NCBI GenBank assembly: GCA_014905825.1
Contig: JACGCN010000029.1
Span: 62,001-126,000, forward strand
DNA length: 64,000 nt
Direction of reading: 5' to 3'
Origin: Lyophyllum atratum
Taxonomy: Eukaryota > Basidiomycota > Agaricomycetes > Agaricales > Lyophyllaceae
Under the pieces are notes generated by a model. It worked only from the letters and a program-made list of their open reading frames with translations. It did not search any database and was not told the DNA's origin. A program made the translations under genes and the position numbers. This document shows positions 22,307 through 34,400 of the stretch, one piece after another. The first letter of the stretch is position 1; each line of letters starts with the position of its first letter.

Positions 22307-23324
22307 ATGTCTGGCACGCCCCTTCACCACGAATCTCCAAGAACATCGCCTCAGAAACCAGTTTTAAGGTTGCAAACATCTACTACCTTGCCAGCTGGTG
22401 CGCCATCGCCAAGGAGGAGCAATAAAACCCTTCTACGAAGGTTCAAAGGCTTCTTATCTCGGACTCTTAAGTTGGGTAAATATGCAAAGCGGCGGAAGCC
22501 AGGGCCACGCCCCATGAAAAAACCTGTGATCTACGTCTTTTCACCGACGGACATTGATGTATCCGTTGCCGTGACTCTGGTCAGAGAAATGGAATTCACT
22601 GCCGTATATCCTATTGTTCCGATCCAGAAGCTTCCGCCAGGAGGGGAGAAGATTCAGTGGGATGTTCATACGGGTGCTGATGGAACCCTAGTGGAACGCG
22701 AGACTGGTCTTGAACTATCTTCTTTGTATTGGGAAGCCAAGTGAGTCGCAAGCCCTATACCAATCGAACGGATGGACCTGATCTCACTATAACATCTAGT
22801 CTTAGTCCACGAAACCTTACATTCTCAAGTCCGCGAGGAGAGACACATCCCAACCCCGGCAAATGGGACCTCTCCGACACGGATTCCGTCGTCCTGCGTC
22901 TCAGCGACCTGACAGGGTACCTTGACAAAGCCTTAACGAGCCTCGGTCTTCATACAGAAGCCAGGACATCTTTCATAACGTATATCTTGATCATAAAATC
23001 CGTAGTGCATCTCGGCTGATCAACAGGAACAGATTTTGGTTGCCATCTTTTCTCAATCACCAGCACATTGCAGTGCGCTTCATACCGGAGACAGAGTATT
23101 CTCGTATTGCACCGCTTGAGATCACTCCAGTGCCTGATGTGGTCACGCGGGTATTCATGCTATTCAAAGGCATTCGAGATCTCGACGCTTGGCCGACTGC
23201 ACGAAGACGAGCATACGATGATGTGTCTCTGTGGGCGCGTGTCGTCGGTGTCGACACGGCTGCTGCTTTGAACAAAGACCTTTCTCGGGTATTGGAGTGG
23301 GGTGCAATGGAAATACCGTCTTAG
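22307..23324 (+). CDS. KPVIY-domain protein of unknown function
   Basis: The start at 22307 gives MSGTPLHHESPRTSP, a basic, Ser/Pro-rich N-terminus (about 65 residues) ending RRKPGPRPM. The core begins KKPVIYVFSPTDIDVSVAVT and continues VYPIVPIQKLPPGG, IQWDVHTGADGTL and LELSSLYWEA. After an intron at about 22741-22798 comes NPGKWDLSDTDSVVLRLSDL. A second intron (about 22980-23030) joins FIT to NRFWLPSFLNHQHIAVRF. The end is GAMEIPS. From memory, similar KPVIYLYP-type domains occur in bacteria and in many basidiomycete hypothetical proteins; their function is unknown. No signal peptide or membrane helix is seen. Confidence 0.75.
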
Positions 23325-23669
23325 GACTATCCGTTCGAATCATCAAGACAATATGTATGTACGATCGTCAACGCATATTTTTCCTCCCCTTCATTTCCAG
23401 CTGCTGCCATATGCTCAGTGATTTTTTGGGGCCGACGTTGGGAACATGACAGTGAGGTAATTTCTCGAAGTGACAGGCAGTGCTAGTCAACGATGGACGT
23501 GCATTAAGCGCCATGTCTGTGCGCTTGCCTCCCAAGAATCGTGATGAGCCGGTCCTGAGCCGATCGTAAGTATGTGTAACATGGCAATCTCCAAAGAAAC
23601 AAGCAGCTGAAGATATGGTGTAAAGGTGCGTTGCCTCACGTTTCCTGAGATCCCGTACTGACCTCGGAA

Positions 23670-24228
23670 TATAGCACGCCTCGTGTGCCTAACGCGCCGA
23701 GCAGTGGTAGTCAAAGGTCCAAAGGCTTTAAGTTCAACTCAATACACTTCCCTCACGCTCTCGAGAGGGGAATTATTGAGGTCTGGAGTGAGTCGCTGTG
23801 CCATGCTTGCCAGTGGTCTGGAACTGATCTTTGCGCACCCCAAAAGTCTCAGCTTAGCCTGCTTAGGTTTGCAATAAGACTCGATATCCTTTTCCGGAAA
23901 ATGGATCCTTCCGACGCGGACTTCGTCGTCCTACGCGTCAGAAATCCTTGATCAGTTCACTGCGCTACACTTCATCCCACAGGTACGGTACTCCTAGCTT
24001 GCAGCGCTTGAAAGCGCTCCGGAACCTGATGTAATCAATCGGGGTTTCATGTTATTCAACGGCGTGCGGGACATCAGGGCTTGAGCATCTGCTCAAAATC
24101 GGGCATTTGATGATGCATGTCGGTGGGCAGATGTCGTTGGCGTCAACATGGCTGCCGCCAGTGCCTTCGACAAGCACCTTTTGCGAGCGTCGGAGGGGGG
24201 TAGAATGGAAGTTCCGAGCCAATTATAG
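23670..24228 (+). pseudogene. Decayed duplicate of the KPVIY-domain gene
   Basis: Fragments align with the gene at 22307-23324: the DNA for GKWDLSDTDSVVLR reappears as a degraded ENGSFRRGLRRP-type stretch near 23895-23940. The C-terminal part reappears as PEPDVINRGFMLFNGVRDI, then an in-frame stop, and then RAFDDACRWADVVGVN and GRMEVPS. The N-terminal KPVIY core is missing or unrecognisable. Upstream sequence (about 23560-23680) also matches the parent's upstream region. This is a tandem copy about 1.37 kb downstream that has lost coding capacity. Confidence 0.75.
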
Positions 24229-25213
24229 GATAGCCGGCGCGACATCCCATTTCCATATGTACATGTGCTCGAGGATGACTGGTGTCCTCCCAAACCGCAG
24301 TGCCGACATTCCCGTATTTGTTTCCGGAATAGCGTAAGCTTTTATCTGTGTCGAAAACTTGCTGATCTGTCTGCACAGCTGAGCCCGGGATACCTAAACA
24401 GCACCCGGGTACTCCCTATGGTAGCTGGTCACTATAACATCCAGTTCGTGATTTCATTCCAGAACAGAATCGGCCTCAGCATATACCTAGCTCGAGCCTT
24501 ACAACGTCACGCCTCTCTTCAGAATGATCTCGGCGGTTCCTTCCCATTTGTATTGGTGGGCTATTTTCTCCGAGCTCAAGATCCCTATCAAGTCCTTCAT
24601 GACGTCGACGTCGTAATGGCCGTACTAACCACGGTCAAGAAGCCCTCTGTCAATACAGAGAAGTGTTGAGCCTAGCCTCTCTCTCTGTGTCAGGGTTATT
24701 ATAACGCAGGATTTGAAGGGAAAGATCAACGTCAACATATTTTCGGCTGTTTAAGGCTGGCCTTCTTATGATCATGCTGGCTTCCTTGGGCAGATCACAT
24801 GTCCTTCTCACCATCTTGCTGGGTTCCTCGAGCAGATCAAGCGTCTTTCGGATATATCGATATATTCGGCACGGATATCTTGCCCTTCTCCCGGCAACCC
24901 GACACCTTCTCCTCGCCCCCTGTGATCTCCTCGTTTCAATCGAAGTTACATACATAGCTCGCCGACCAGGCCAACTGACAGGGAAACGGCGTGGTTTTGC
25001 CGCTGTGTGATTGTGCGATGTCCTATCATCTAACTTCTGACCGTGGTCCAGGTCGAAGGGAGATCCATCCCGGCCCTTGTGTCCGGACAAGTTCGCGGAT
25101 ATAAAAGCCACTCTGGTCAAGCATACTTTCGGCACTCAAGGCCACGTACTCTCCTATTCGTCCTCTGCTTCTTCTGTCCTCCCACTTGTTCGCACTTCCT
25201 CCTTTTCGACATA
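24229..25213. other. Region without a supported gene before the cerato-platanin
   Basis: An open frame at 24373-24669 (with FVISFQNRIGLSIYLARAL) has no family I recognise and no clear start context. The rest, 24670-25213, looks like promoter and leader sequence for the cerato-platanin gene, ending in a pyrimidine-rich tract before its ATG. Confidence 0.4.
25100..25107 (+). promoter_or_regulatory. TATA box upstream of the cerato-platanin
   Basis: TATAAAAG lies 114 bp upstream of the ATG at 25214, at a typical position for a strongly expressed secreted-protein gene. It is followed by a CT-rich leader. Confidence 0.7.
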
Positions 25214-25645
25214 ATGAGGTTCACCGCCATCCTCGCTCCCCTTGCCCTCTTGCCTTCTGTGGCACTCGCCGTCACGCTCTCATACGACACCGCATACGAC
25301 AACTCTGGCGCTTCCCTTGCCACTGTTGCCTGCTCAGACGGCCCCAACGGCCTCCTTACAGATGGCTTCACGACATTCGGTTCCCTCCCTAAATTCCCTC
25401 ACATCGGTGGTGCCGCCGCCGTTGAAGGCTATGACTCGACTAACTGTGGGACGTGCTGGGAACTTACATACACCAACACGAAGGGCGTGAAGAAGTCGAT
25501 CAACGTCATTGCGATTGATCATGCCCAGGCGGGATTCAACATCGCGTTGACGGCGATGGACGAGTTGACGGGTGGCCAGGCAGTCCACCTCGGACGTATC
25601 GATGTAGCGTCTAAGCAAGTCGCTGCATCAGTGTGTGGACTATAG
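25214..25645 (+). CDS. Cerato-platanin family secreted protein
   Basis: This is a small secreted cysteine-rich protein of 143 residues. Cerato-platanins are expansin-fold proteins of fungal cell walls and culture fluids, some of which trigger plant responses. The signal peptide MRFTAILAPLALLPSVALA is followed by VTLSYDTAYDNSGASLATVA. The four conserved cysteines lie in ACSDGPNGL, TNCGTCWELTYT and ASVCGL. Other family landmarks are GFTTFGSLPKFPHIGG and INVIAIDHAQAGFNIAL. The coding region is a single uninterrupted frame with a TATA box 114 bp upstream. Whether this member affects any host cannot be told from sequence. Confidence 0.95.
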   Translation: MRFTAILAPLALLPSVALAVTLSYDTAYDNSGASLATVACSDGPNGLLTDGFTTFGSLPKFPHIGGAAAVEGYDSTNCGTCWELTYTNTKGVKKSINVIAIDHAQAGFNIALTAMDELTGGQAVHLGRIDVASKQVAASVCGL

Positions 25646-26072
25646 AATCGCGACTGGTAAGCGTTTCCGCACCTTTTTGTTTTATGATGACATTGATTTT
25701 CAATTTCAAGGAAGTAAATTGACGGCCTGATGACAATTGGACTTTTGATGATATCACAGTGGACTTATGCATTATAAACGGACAATTAGCTAGCGTACGG
25801 ACAGACAGAACACTTCAATACTCACTTCACTGTAAATACTTCGTCGCACAATTCATGTGTATATGCTTGTTGTCTTTTGCAAACTTGAGTCAGTACAACA
25901 GAATCAGAATATCGTCTGATAAGTATTAGTTTGTCGAATGAGGCTGGACAGCCACAAGTCTGAGATCGATGTTGAAAAGACCTTGATATTCTAATCCGAA
26001 TGTGATATGTTACATTAGCACCCAAACCCAAACACTTCCCCAACGCAACATATGTGGGGCAAGGAAAGACCG
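25646..26072. other. Convergent intergenic region
   Basis: This is the space between the 3' ends of the cerato-platanin (+) and the ABCG transporter (-). It is AT-rich and UTR-like; no gene or repeat is apparent. Confidence 0.5.
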
Positions 26073-29000
26073 TCACCGGCGTTCCTTGACTTTCAACCAG
26101 ACGATGCCGATGACACCAACACCGAAACCTGCGATGAAAGCGAACAATACGAGAACGTCACGGTAATAATTGTTCGCGCCAAATCCAAACAGCTAATCAC
26201 CCAACGGGTCAGATGGGCCCAGCATGAGTGTACAGAGGGTCCTTACAGTGTTCATGATCAAACTGGCTGATATGCTGACGGGTACGCCTTGAAGGGTATC
26301 TTCGATCAAGAGGCCCGAGCCGACCTCATTAGTCGCTAAGGCCTCAAGGGTATACTTTAGGGGACATAACCACTGCAGCCAGCGGAGGACTGGTGGGATG
26401 GCGTTAAGATGGACGAAGAATCCAGCGAAGGTCATTTGGTATAATGCAGATAAGGCTGAGAGGAGGATCGCAATGCCACCGTTGTGGAACATGGTGCCGA
26501 GAAGGAAGTTCTGTTGGGACGTGATGTCAGAGTCCCTCAGCTAGGTCAAGGAGGGTAACATACGAAAAGTGTCATGGCCAACGTATACAGTACAAGGATG
26601 AAGAGGAATTTGAAGTAGTGGGCTGCGTCGTGGGCAAGGCCGGCCATCCAGTATGTGCTTTTAGAACTCGACTCAATCTTTTTACAAACACAAGATGGCA
26701 GCGATGCTTACATTGTTGAGACAATTATCGTGGGGATGATTCGTAGAGGGATAACATCAAAAAAGAACCGGGACAACAGCCAGGATGTTGGACTTGGAGA
26801 CGATCAGCGACGGACAGGTCAGGTGTTAGGTCAACCTACCTATAATACATGCTTGAACGTTCCCGAAGGAAAAGCGGGCGCGTTTCTACCACATTGTACA
26901 ATGCGCTAAGGGTTGAAAATGCGATGAGTGCACCCTGAAGGACGTGGACAGGAGATTCAGTGGATGCAAAAGGGCGTCTTTGCATATATCGCCACTTACG
27001 AGGAAAAACAAACAGCCAACTCGGGATTGGAACCCTGCAATAGTCAAATCTGTCTTAAAGTATAGACCACCTATTCAGGTCAATCAATATTCTGTTCGAT
27101 GAGGAGGATCACTGGAAGCTCTCACCACAGAAGACTCCAAGAATAGCAGAAACAACCACATGCGCAAAGAACAGTGTTTTATCTCTAAAAAGAAGGTACA
27201 GTGCGTTAGTTTTGTGTCCCAAACCCGAGTTCGATTCTCACCTCCGTAAGATTTTCCACTCCCTACCGGAGAGCACTTGAAACTGGGTCAAGAAAGTCGT
27301 CGAATATGACGTTCGCTTTCGCGGCCCAGTCACAACTCCATTTGAAATTTGAGGCTGAGGATGTGTCGCGGTAATTGCTTTCTCCTCTGACGACGTAGAT
27401 GCCCGAGGCTTTTCAGACGTGTCGCCATTGGAGCCAATGACAGGTCTCTCGCTTGCGGATGCAATGCTGTCTTTCTCGCTTAGTTGGAAGAGCGAGACGT
27501 GGGGATCGCTGGCGACTTCCAAGAGGTAGTCGGCGACGTTGTAGCCTTGAGGACACGCAGGTACCACTCCCGGAGCAACCCTCGCAAAGTATTCGGAAGG
27601 AGCGAACATCCCTGGGCCGGAATAGAGTGCACGACCATGTGATAGGAGCAGGATTGTGTCAAAGGACTGGTAGAGTTGAGAGCTAGACATTGCGTTCGAA
27701 GGTAAAAGCATGGTGAGAGAGACGACAATAAAATCCTGACCTGGGTTGATGAATGGAGGCAATGACAGGTATAGGGTTCACAGGATCGTGGGCTATATCG
27801 TGGAGGAGCCTGGCAATACGAGAGGCAGAAACCGAGTCCAAACCTGCAGCGGAGGAAACAAATGAGATGGAATAACGAGACGAGACTCGGATGTACGGAC
27901 CTGACGTTGGCTCATCCAGAATGAGGACATCCGGACGTGATATAAGTTCCAGCCCGATGCTGACTCTCCTCATTTCGCCACCGCTAATGCCTCTGGCTTT
28001 ACCTCCACCCACGTCCCCGTTGTAACCGATACGGACGTTTTTCAGCGAAGAGATACCGAGCTTGGCCATCAGCTCGTCCACCATTTCACGCTTCTCGACG
28101 TCTTGGACATTTTCCGGAAGGCGTAGACGAGCAGCAAACAGTAGTGCCTCGTACACCGTGAGAGTCGGCGGCAGAACATCTTGCTGGGGAACGAAACTGA
28201 TTCTTGGACTGGGAGTTTCTGACGATCCGCCTCTGGCTGGGAACCTGACGTTCCCGATAACGATACCAGACTTGCTTTTTCCGGCGAGGATTTCTACAAG
28301 AGTCGTTTTCCCAGCGCCTAAAATACGGAAACCTTTAGAAAGGCATTCACGGGATGGAGAAAAGCTTCAGGTGAGCGTACCACTGGGACCTAGAATAGCC
28401 ATCATTTGGCCAGCTTTTACCCTACCAGAGACATTGTCCAAGACGACCTTGTCGTCGTTCAGGTGTCCAGCTCCTCGCCATCTTCGTAATGCGCCGAAAA
28501 TCCCGCTACTCGAAGAGCCAGGTACAGAATAACTGACACCATCCCAGTCCACTCCAACTTGGATGCCCGAGTTATCGCCCAACTTTGCGATCCGAGCCTT
28601 CCTCTGCTTGATAAAACCAAATAGGAGGAAGGCCGATGCTAAGAACACCAAGCCGCCGACGACTGCTAAACCAGCAATGACTCCTCCACCAAGGGGCTTC
28701 CCACCATCTCCAGCCGAAGAGGTATCAGTGCCGTTCCCACCATTATCGATCACACTCTGCCGAACACACTCTCCGAACGAACAGCCGTTTAAAGTGAGAC
28801 CAGATGGGGGAAACAACCCTTGAAGAACCTGCTGGTTGAAGTGACAGGTGGCTGTATTGGTTGAGCTATCAATAACACCGCAGTCGATATCCAAAAAGCC
28901 AGACAGCCCATTTATCGTCTTGACTAGGGTGGTGGCAGGCACCCCTCCGCAAAATGTGGTTCCTTCTCGACATGTACAACGCAGGTTTTGACATGCCCAT

Positions 29001-29701
29001 TTTGCACTCGCGCCGTCGTTCCCAAGTGTTTGGCTGCAGGAATCGGCCTGACAATAGAATTGCTCCACGCCTGAATAGAAAAGCTGAGCCTGGATGCTAC
29101 CCGCGGAACCGAACGCAGTTGCATTGGGTATAGGAGTAAGAGAAGGTTGGAGGGTGCGAATGATATTGAGGGTAGAGTCGAGGGGGTAGATTGCCTGTAA
29201 AGTGGGATTCTGGATAACGGTGAGAATGGTTATACGGGACGAGACGAGAAGACGTACATTTACTCGACAACTCATTTGGCTTCCAGCCCACACTCGAGGA
29301 GAAGTGTTGCAGGTCAAAGTATTGTTCTGACCATTTTGGGAGCCAGATATAACGTCAGAATTAGAAGGTGCTTTGCCTGACGCGACGAAGGCAGTCTGGC
29401 AAACACTGGATGTCTGGCACACATTACACGCCGTTCCGGTCCAACCCTGTTCACAGGCGCAACCAGCTTGTGTGATGTTTGCAAAGGAGTTGGAGTTGCT
29501 AGGAGTCAATGGACGTTGGGAACCCTGAAAGATGTTGCCTCCACACGCGACCTGTGAGCAGGTAGAACCACCGAAACCCGTAGGGCAAGCGCAGCTGGAA
29601 CCATTCTGAAGACCGTAGTTCTCGCAGGTCTGTGCTGCGGCGAGTGTAGCGAGAAAAGAAAGGTACCAGAAGTGATGCATGAGAGATATTCTTCCGTGCA
29701 T
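26073..29701 (-). CDS. ABCG half transporter with EGF-like N-terminus (ADP1-type)
   Basis: This is a membrane exporter of the ABCG/White family, resembling yeast ADP1. The start at 29701 (or the inner ATG at 29680, MHHFWYLSFLATLAAAQ, a better signal peptide) leads into Cys-rich EGF-like units such as SSCACPTGFGGSTCSQ and GCACEQGWTGTACNVCQ. A membrane helix follows (VIAGLAVVGGLVFLASAFLL). The nucleotide-binding domain has Walker A GPSGAGKTTLVEILAG, split by an intron, signature ISGGEMRRVSIGLE and Walker B VLILDEPTSG. The C-terminal membrane domain shows REWKILRRDKTLFFAH, PTSWLLSRFFFDVIPLRIIP, YQMTFAGFFVHL and PLKYTLEALATNE. It ends with LFGFGANNYYRDV and a last helix. At least a dozen short introns were inferred; several borders are approximate. 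The substrate is unknown. Confidence 0.88.
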
Positions 29702-30079
29702 GTGTTCGTGTTGGTGAGGAGTCCTCCTGAAGCATTAGCTCGCTGAGCCTTACGGTTGAGCTTGACGATGGCAGTCGATGTTCACAAGGGAAACCTGCTC
29801 GCGTCCATGCAGAAACCGAGACTTCAAGTTGACAGACAGACGAATTCTCATCATACCGCATGTCGTTCGATTTGGTCTTAGGACGGAATCAGGTAGCCTC
29901 TTTTGGAATGAACCCCTTTAGGTAACTATTAGTAAATCCCACGTGGCGCCATTGACCCGCGTCAGCAAGTCTGAAAACCTTTCGACCAACTTCCGCTGTT
30001 TCGTGACGAGCCGGTTGAGTGCTGCAGTGTTTCTTCGAGCTGGCGAGCGATTTTGTACTATACCAATACAGTGCATAAC
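29702..30079. other. Divergent promoter between ABCG transporter and COX17
   Basis: About 380 bp separate the start of the ABCG gene (-) from the COX17 start (+). It presumably contains both promoters. No conserved gene is seen. Confidence 0.55.
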
Positions 30080-30429
30080 ATGTTTGGAACGGTACGTTTT
30101 GTTACCTCACCCTCGGCTTCAACCCGCTTACTTTCTTGCAGATTTCTTCTCTCTGGTCTTCCCCGGAACCTGAGAAACCCTTCGATCCGACCAACCCAAA
30201 AATGAATCCTTTAAACCCCAAAGGACTAAAACCGTGCGCTTTGTGCTTCCAGGAATGACCGTGATCTCGGCTCACATTCCATATGTCCAGATGCTGTGCT
30301 TGCCCTCAAACGAAGTCTGCCCGGGATGACTGCTTCCTGAAATTCGATCCTTCAGAAGCCGACGAGAAATGCAAAGACGTTGTCCGAAGTCATTTAGCCT
30401 GCATGCGTGGACTCGGGTTCAAGATCTGA
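30080..30429 (+). CDS. COX17: Cytochrome c oxidase copper chaperone COX17
   Basis: This intermembrane-space protein delivers copper for cytochrome c oxidase assembly. Three exons (30080-30091, 30142-30233, 30291-30429) give 80 residues. The copper-binding motif is reconstituted across intron 2 as KPCCACPQTKSARDDC. The helical hairpin follows with DDCFLKFDPSEADEKC and CKDVVRSHLACMRGLGFKI. The second pair is CX9C; the first pair has a slightly longer spacing (12 residues between cysteines), as in some fungi. The first exon codes only MFGT; an alternative start at the inner MNPLNPKGL is possible. The gene is short and heavily split, so it is easily missed by ORF scanning. Confidence 0.92.
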
Positions 30430-31400
30430 GCCACCCATGGACATTGGAAGATAATCACTTATTAATATGTATGGATCACTCCCTGTATATCCTCAACTCA
30501 GTCACCTTTATATTTTAAAACAGTACCACTATAATACCACTGTTGCATCTCTCCTGTCATGCCGTCGACACTCCGTACCCAGGCAGACCCAGACGCACCC
30601 ACTCCCTCAACGACTGTGGCTGGCACCCTCGTCCTTCCAATTGATCCCTTGAGACCATGCACACACACTCCACTCTCTGATGATGATGCGACTCCGAGGC
30701 GCGCTCGCCATACCTGCCTGGTACGCGCCATCAGAACCCCACCTGTGTGCCTGGCTACGTTGTTGTGGTCGGGCGTCTACAGGCGTCTACTTACGGTCTT
30801 GCAATCGGCTTTAGATAAAAGCCGAAAAGTTACATCGACGTCTCAGGCGTCTCCCCAGGTATACCAAGGATGTACTCAGCTTGTCTCTGGTTTTGCGAGC
30901 TCAGCGGTGGAGTCTCACCCGTGATAAAAATGGACGGGTCCAGATCTCCGAGGAAGCCTTGAGGCCTGGACAAAGGAGCAACACTTCCGGTTGACACGGT
31001 TTCGACTCAAGACATGAAGTGAGGACAATGCAATGGAGCAATTTGTGATGCGGTGGGTTGTTTTTAGCCACTTGATACATCCCCGATGGGGATCTTTGTT
31101 TCTGGATGGTAGAGATTTCAGGCACGTGCCTGCTCGCGAATCGAACTTTTGGTTGAGGTTTTTTGGCCGTTTGCTGGCGGGTTAGACAGCACCCTTCTTC
31201 TCCTATCGCACCATATTTTCAGAAGCTCCGAGCGTGTGGCGCGTCATGATAGGAGATTGCGGAGATTTTAATCCCCCTGCCAAATTGATTCCAGTGGAGA
31301 ACGTTTTCACTTTTTGCATCTCGTCCGCGAAGGGAGGCCCCCTTTTAGCTTTAAAGACACGCTTTCGTAAATTGCGCTGCCCAGTTAGCGCATCTTCACC
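30430..31400. other. Gap between COX17 and the P-type ATPase
   Basis: A 121-codon ORF at 30559-30924 starts with an ATG and is Pro/Thr/Arg-rich, with no family I recognise and no intron support. It may be spurious. The segment before 31401 (about 31100-31400) looks like promoter and leader of the ATPase. Confidence 0.4.
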
Positions 31401-34400
31401 ATGGACGACTCCCCTCCTAAGGACACGCCGCCCTCTGATCAGGTTTCTCCTAACGAGGAGGCAACGGCCACTCGCGGAGTCGCTTTTCCCAACGAGATTA
31501 CAGTTCACGATGAAAAGCCTCACCACGTATTGCGTCCCAAAGGAGTGGAAATGACCCGATCGATGACCCAGGAAGACAGAGAACTTGCGGCTGCTGGATA
31601 CGAACATCTCGAAGCGCACAGAATCAAAGTCGGCAAACCTTCCGACGCTGCTAACGTCGATATTCAGGAGCACCTACTGCCTTTTACCCAACTTGAGGAA
31701 ACTCTCAAGACCTCTATCGACCTCAAGGACGCCGCATCGTCCTTTGGACTTACCACCGCAGAAGCCCAGCTTCGGCTTCAGCGTGATGGTCGAAACATCC
31801 TAACACCACCCAGCAAAAAATCTGCGTTGAGGAAGGTTAGAGCCATTTTTAGATCGCGTATATGTGCTGCTTACAAGGAACGGGATTTGCAGTTCCTAGA
31901 CCGTTTATTGACGATGTTCAACATTCTTCTCATGATCGCCGGTGTCCTAGAATACGTGCTTCTTGGCATAGATTTTAAGGTACACTTTAATAGTCAATGC
32001 GAAGACGCTTTTTAATAACAAGACTCCATTTAAGAACAACTTCCCGAACACATATCTCGGAGGAATTTTGATCCTGGTCGCTTTCATCAATGCTTCTATC
32101 GACTTTTACCAGATTCAGAAGTCGGAGGCCATTCTCGCGTCGTTCCTCGCCATGATCCCCCCGGCCTGTCGTGTGGTTCGCGACGGAACGATTATAACCA
32201 TTGCCGCGGCAGATCTCGTGAAAGGGGATGTAGTGCTTCTCGTGAGTGGCTGGCGCGATCTGAATGTACATTTTTACCTAACACCTCTCGCGAAATTAGC
32301 GCACTGGAGACAAGACACCAGCAGACCTTCTCCTCTTCTCGGCCGCGGACCTCAAAGTCGATAATAGCAGCCTCACTGGAGAGTCGGAGCCGCAGGAGCG
32401 CTTCCCCCTCCCCAACGGATCCAAGTCTCGTCCACCAGATGCTGAGAATCTAGTCAGAATTCTAGATTACCTATCCTTCCTCATTCATCTCATGAATTCA
32501 TTCTGTCAGGTCTTTAACTCTACATTGGTAGTCAATGGCGAAGCATGGGGAAGTAAGTCTCTCCGCCTTCTCGTGATCATTAATCAGGAATTCACCTCTA
32601 TTCTCCAGTTGTCGTACGCACTGGAGACCACACATTCATTGGTGAGTTCAGATAACAATTATTGACGCGACGATTCAGTCTGACATCACCTTCACAGGTC
32701 AGATTGCCAGCTTAACTGGTGGCGAAAGTGGTAATGAAAGTCCTCTTGCCGTCGAAATGTATGTATCGCCACATCTTGACCAGGTAACCACGGCTAACAA
32801 CTAAACCCGCAGTGGTCATTTCGTCATGATTGTGTCTTGTATCGCTGTTGTCTTTGCCATCGTCTTCTTCGCTGTGGGAATAACCACGGTGTACAGAGGC
32901 CAAGCAGCACGTACAGTGACGTTCGCGGTTTCAATCCTTGTGGCCTTTGTGCCCGAAGGCTTGCCGTCTGTTGTCACCCTTCTCCTTTCGATTGCAGCGA
33001 AAAGGATGGCGAAGCAGAATGTACTAGTCAAGGATCTTCAGGGCGTCGAAACTCTCGGTCGGTCTCTCCGTCTACCCATCTCTATGCTTCTCTGCTAATT
33101 AATCATACGACAGGTTCGGTGAATACACTTTATCCATCTGTCGGAACAACGTACTCAACTCTTGGCAGCTGACTCTCCTGGCGACAGACAAGACTGGAAC
33201 TCTCACAAGAAATCAAATGACCGTATGTGTCCCTATGTTCCCTTTCAATCGGTAAATGACGAGAAGCTTTCTAGGTCACCAATTTATGGAGTGGCGGAAA
33301 GATGTATACAGCCTTCCAGGTACGTTGTCTTTTTCCCCCTCCTGCCTCAAATTTGCATTCAAGCCAATTAGTCGAACAATGACGAGGATGGTACGGCCCA
33401 GTTTTCCACTGAGGCTTCGGGAATGAAGGAGATGGTGGATATCGCTGCCCTCAACTCTCGCATAAAATTTGATAAGACGGACGTCCCATTCGATCAAAGG
33501 ACTATTCTCGGGGATGCCACCGAGACAGGGTTGACTCGCTTTGCTGGCCGCTCGCTGAAGCTGGACTATGACACGCATGTCAAGAACTGTCCCAAAGTTT
33601 TCGAAGGTATGGGTTCTACCTTTACGACGCGGTTTCTTTACTAATGCAACACAGTGCCCTTCAATTCATCCAACAAGTGGGCGTTGGTCATAGTGAGTGG
33701 TCTTGCAATCGATTTTCTCTTGTCGCAGTTGTTCAAACACGGTTTAAGCTCAACAAACCCCATGCGTCCGGAACCTTAACATCATACATCAAAGGTGCTC
33801 CTGAGCGCGTTCTGGCCAAGTGTTCAACATACCTCAAAGATGGTGTCCCTCAGCCCGTCACTGACGAGTTCAAGGCTTCCTATGACGCTGCATACGATGT
33901 AATGCCACTCTTTTTTTGTTTACGACTTATCACTCACGCGAAGTATAGTACATGGCATCGAGGGGGCACCGTGTCATCGCATGTGCAGAATATCTACTCC
34001 CCGAGGCCACTTACCCACCAGAATACGCTTTCTCCAAGAATGACGGCAATTACCCCAGCTCAGATTACTGCTTTGTCGGCTTGGTATCTCTCGAGGACCC
34101 GCCGAAACACGGTGTGCGCGAGGCGATTGGCAAACTTCGACTTGCAGGAATTAAGGTCATGATGGTGACAGGTAAGTCTTCATACCCCTGAGCGAGAAAT
34201 GGGCATTTGGGACTGACGTACGTCTAGGTGACCACCCGAAAACGGCCGAAGCTATTGCGCGCAAGATTAACCTGATTTTGGGCGACACCCGGCAAACGCT
34301 CAGCGAGAAGACGGGCCGGCCGATCGAAGAAGTATACGAAGACGAAGTCAGCGCCGTTGTGGTACACGGAGACGACATTGATAACTTGGAGGGCTGGCAA

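Noticed and set aside
24265..24669. 134-codon plus-strand ORF
   Set aside because: It shows no family motif, no intron support and lies in decayed sequence; kept only as a mention in the gap entry.
30559..30924. 121-codon ORF downstream of COX17
   Set aside because: It starts with ATG but is low-complexity (Pro, Thr, Arg), with no motif or splice evidence.
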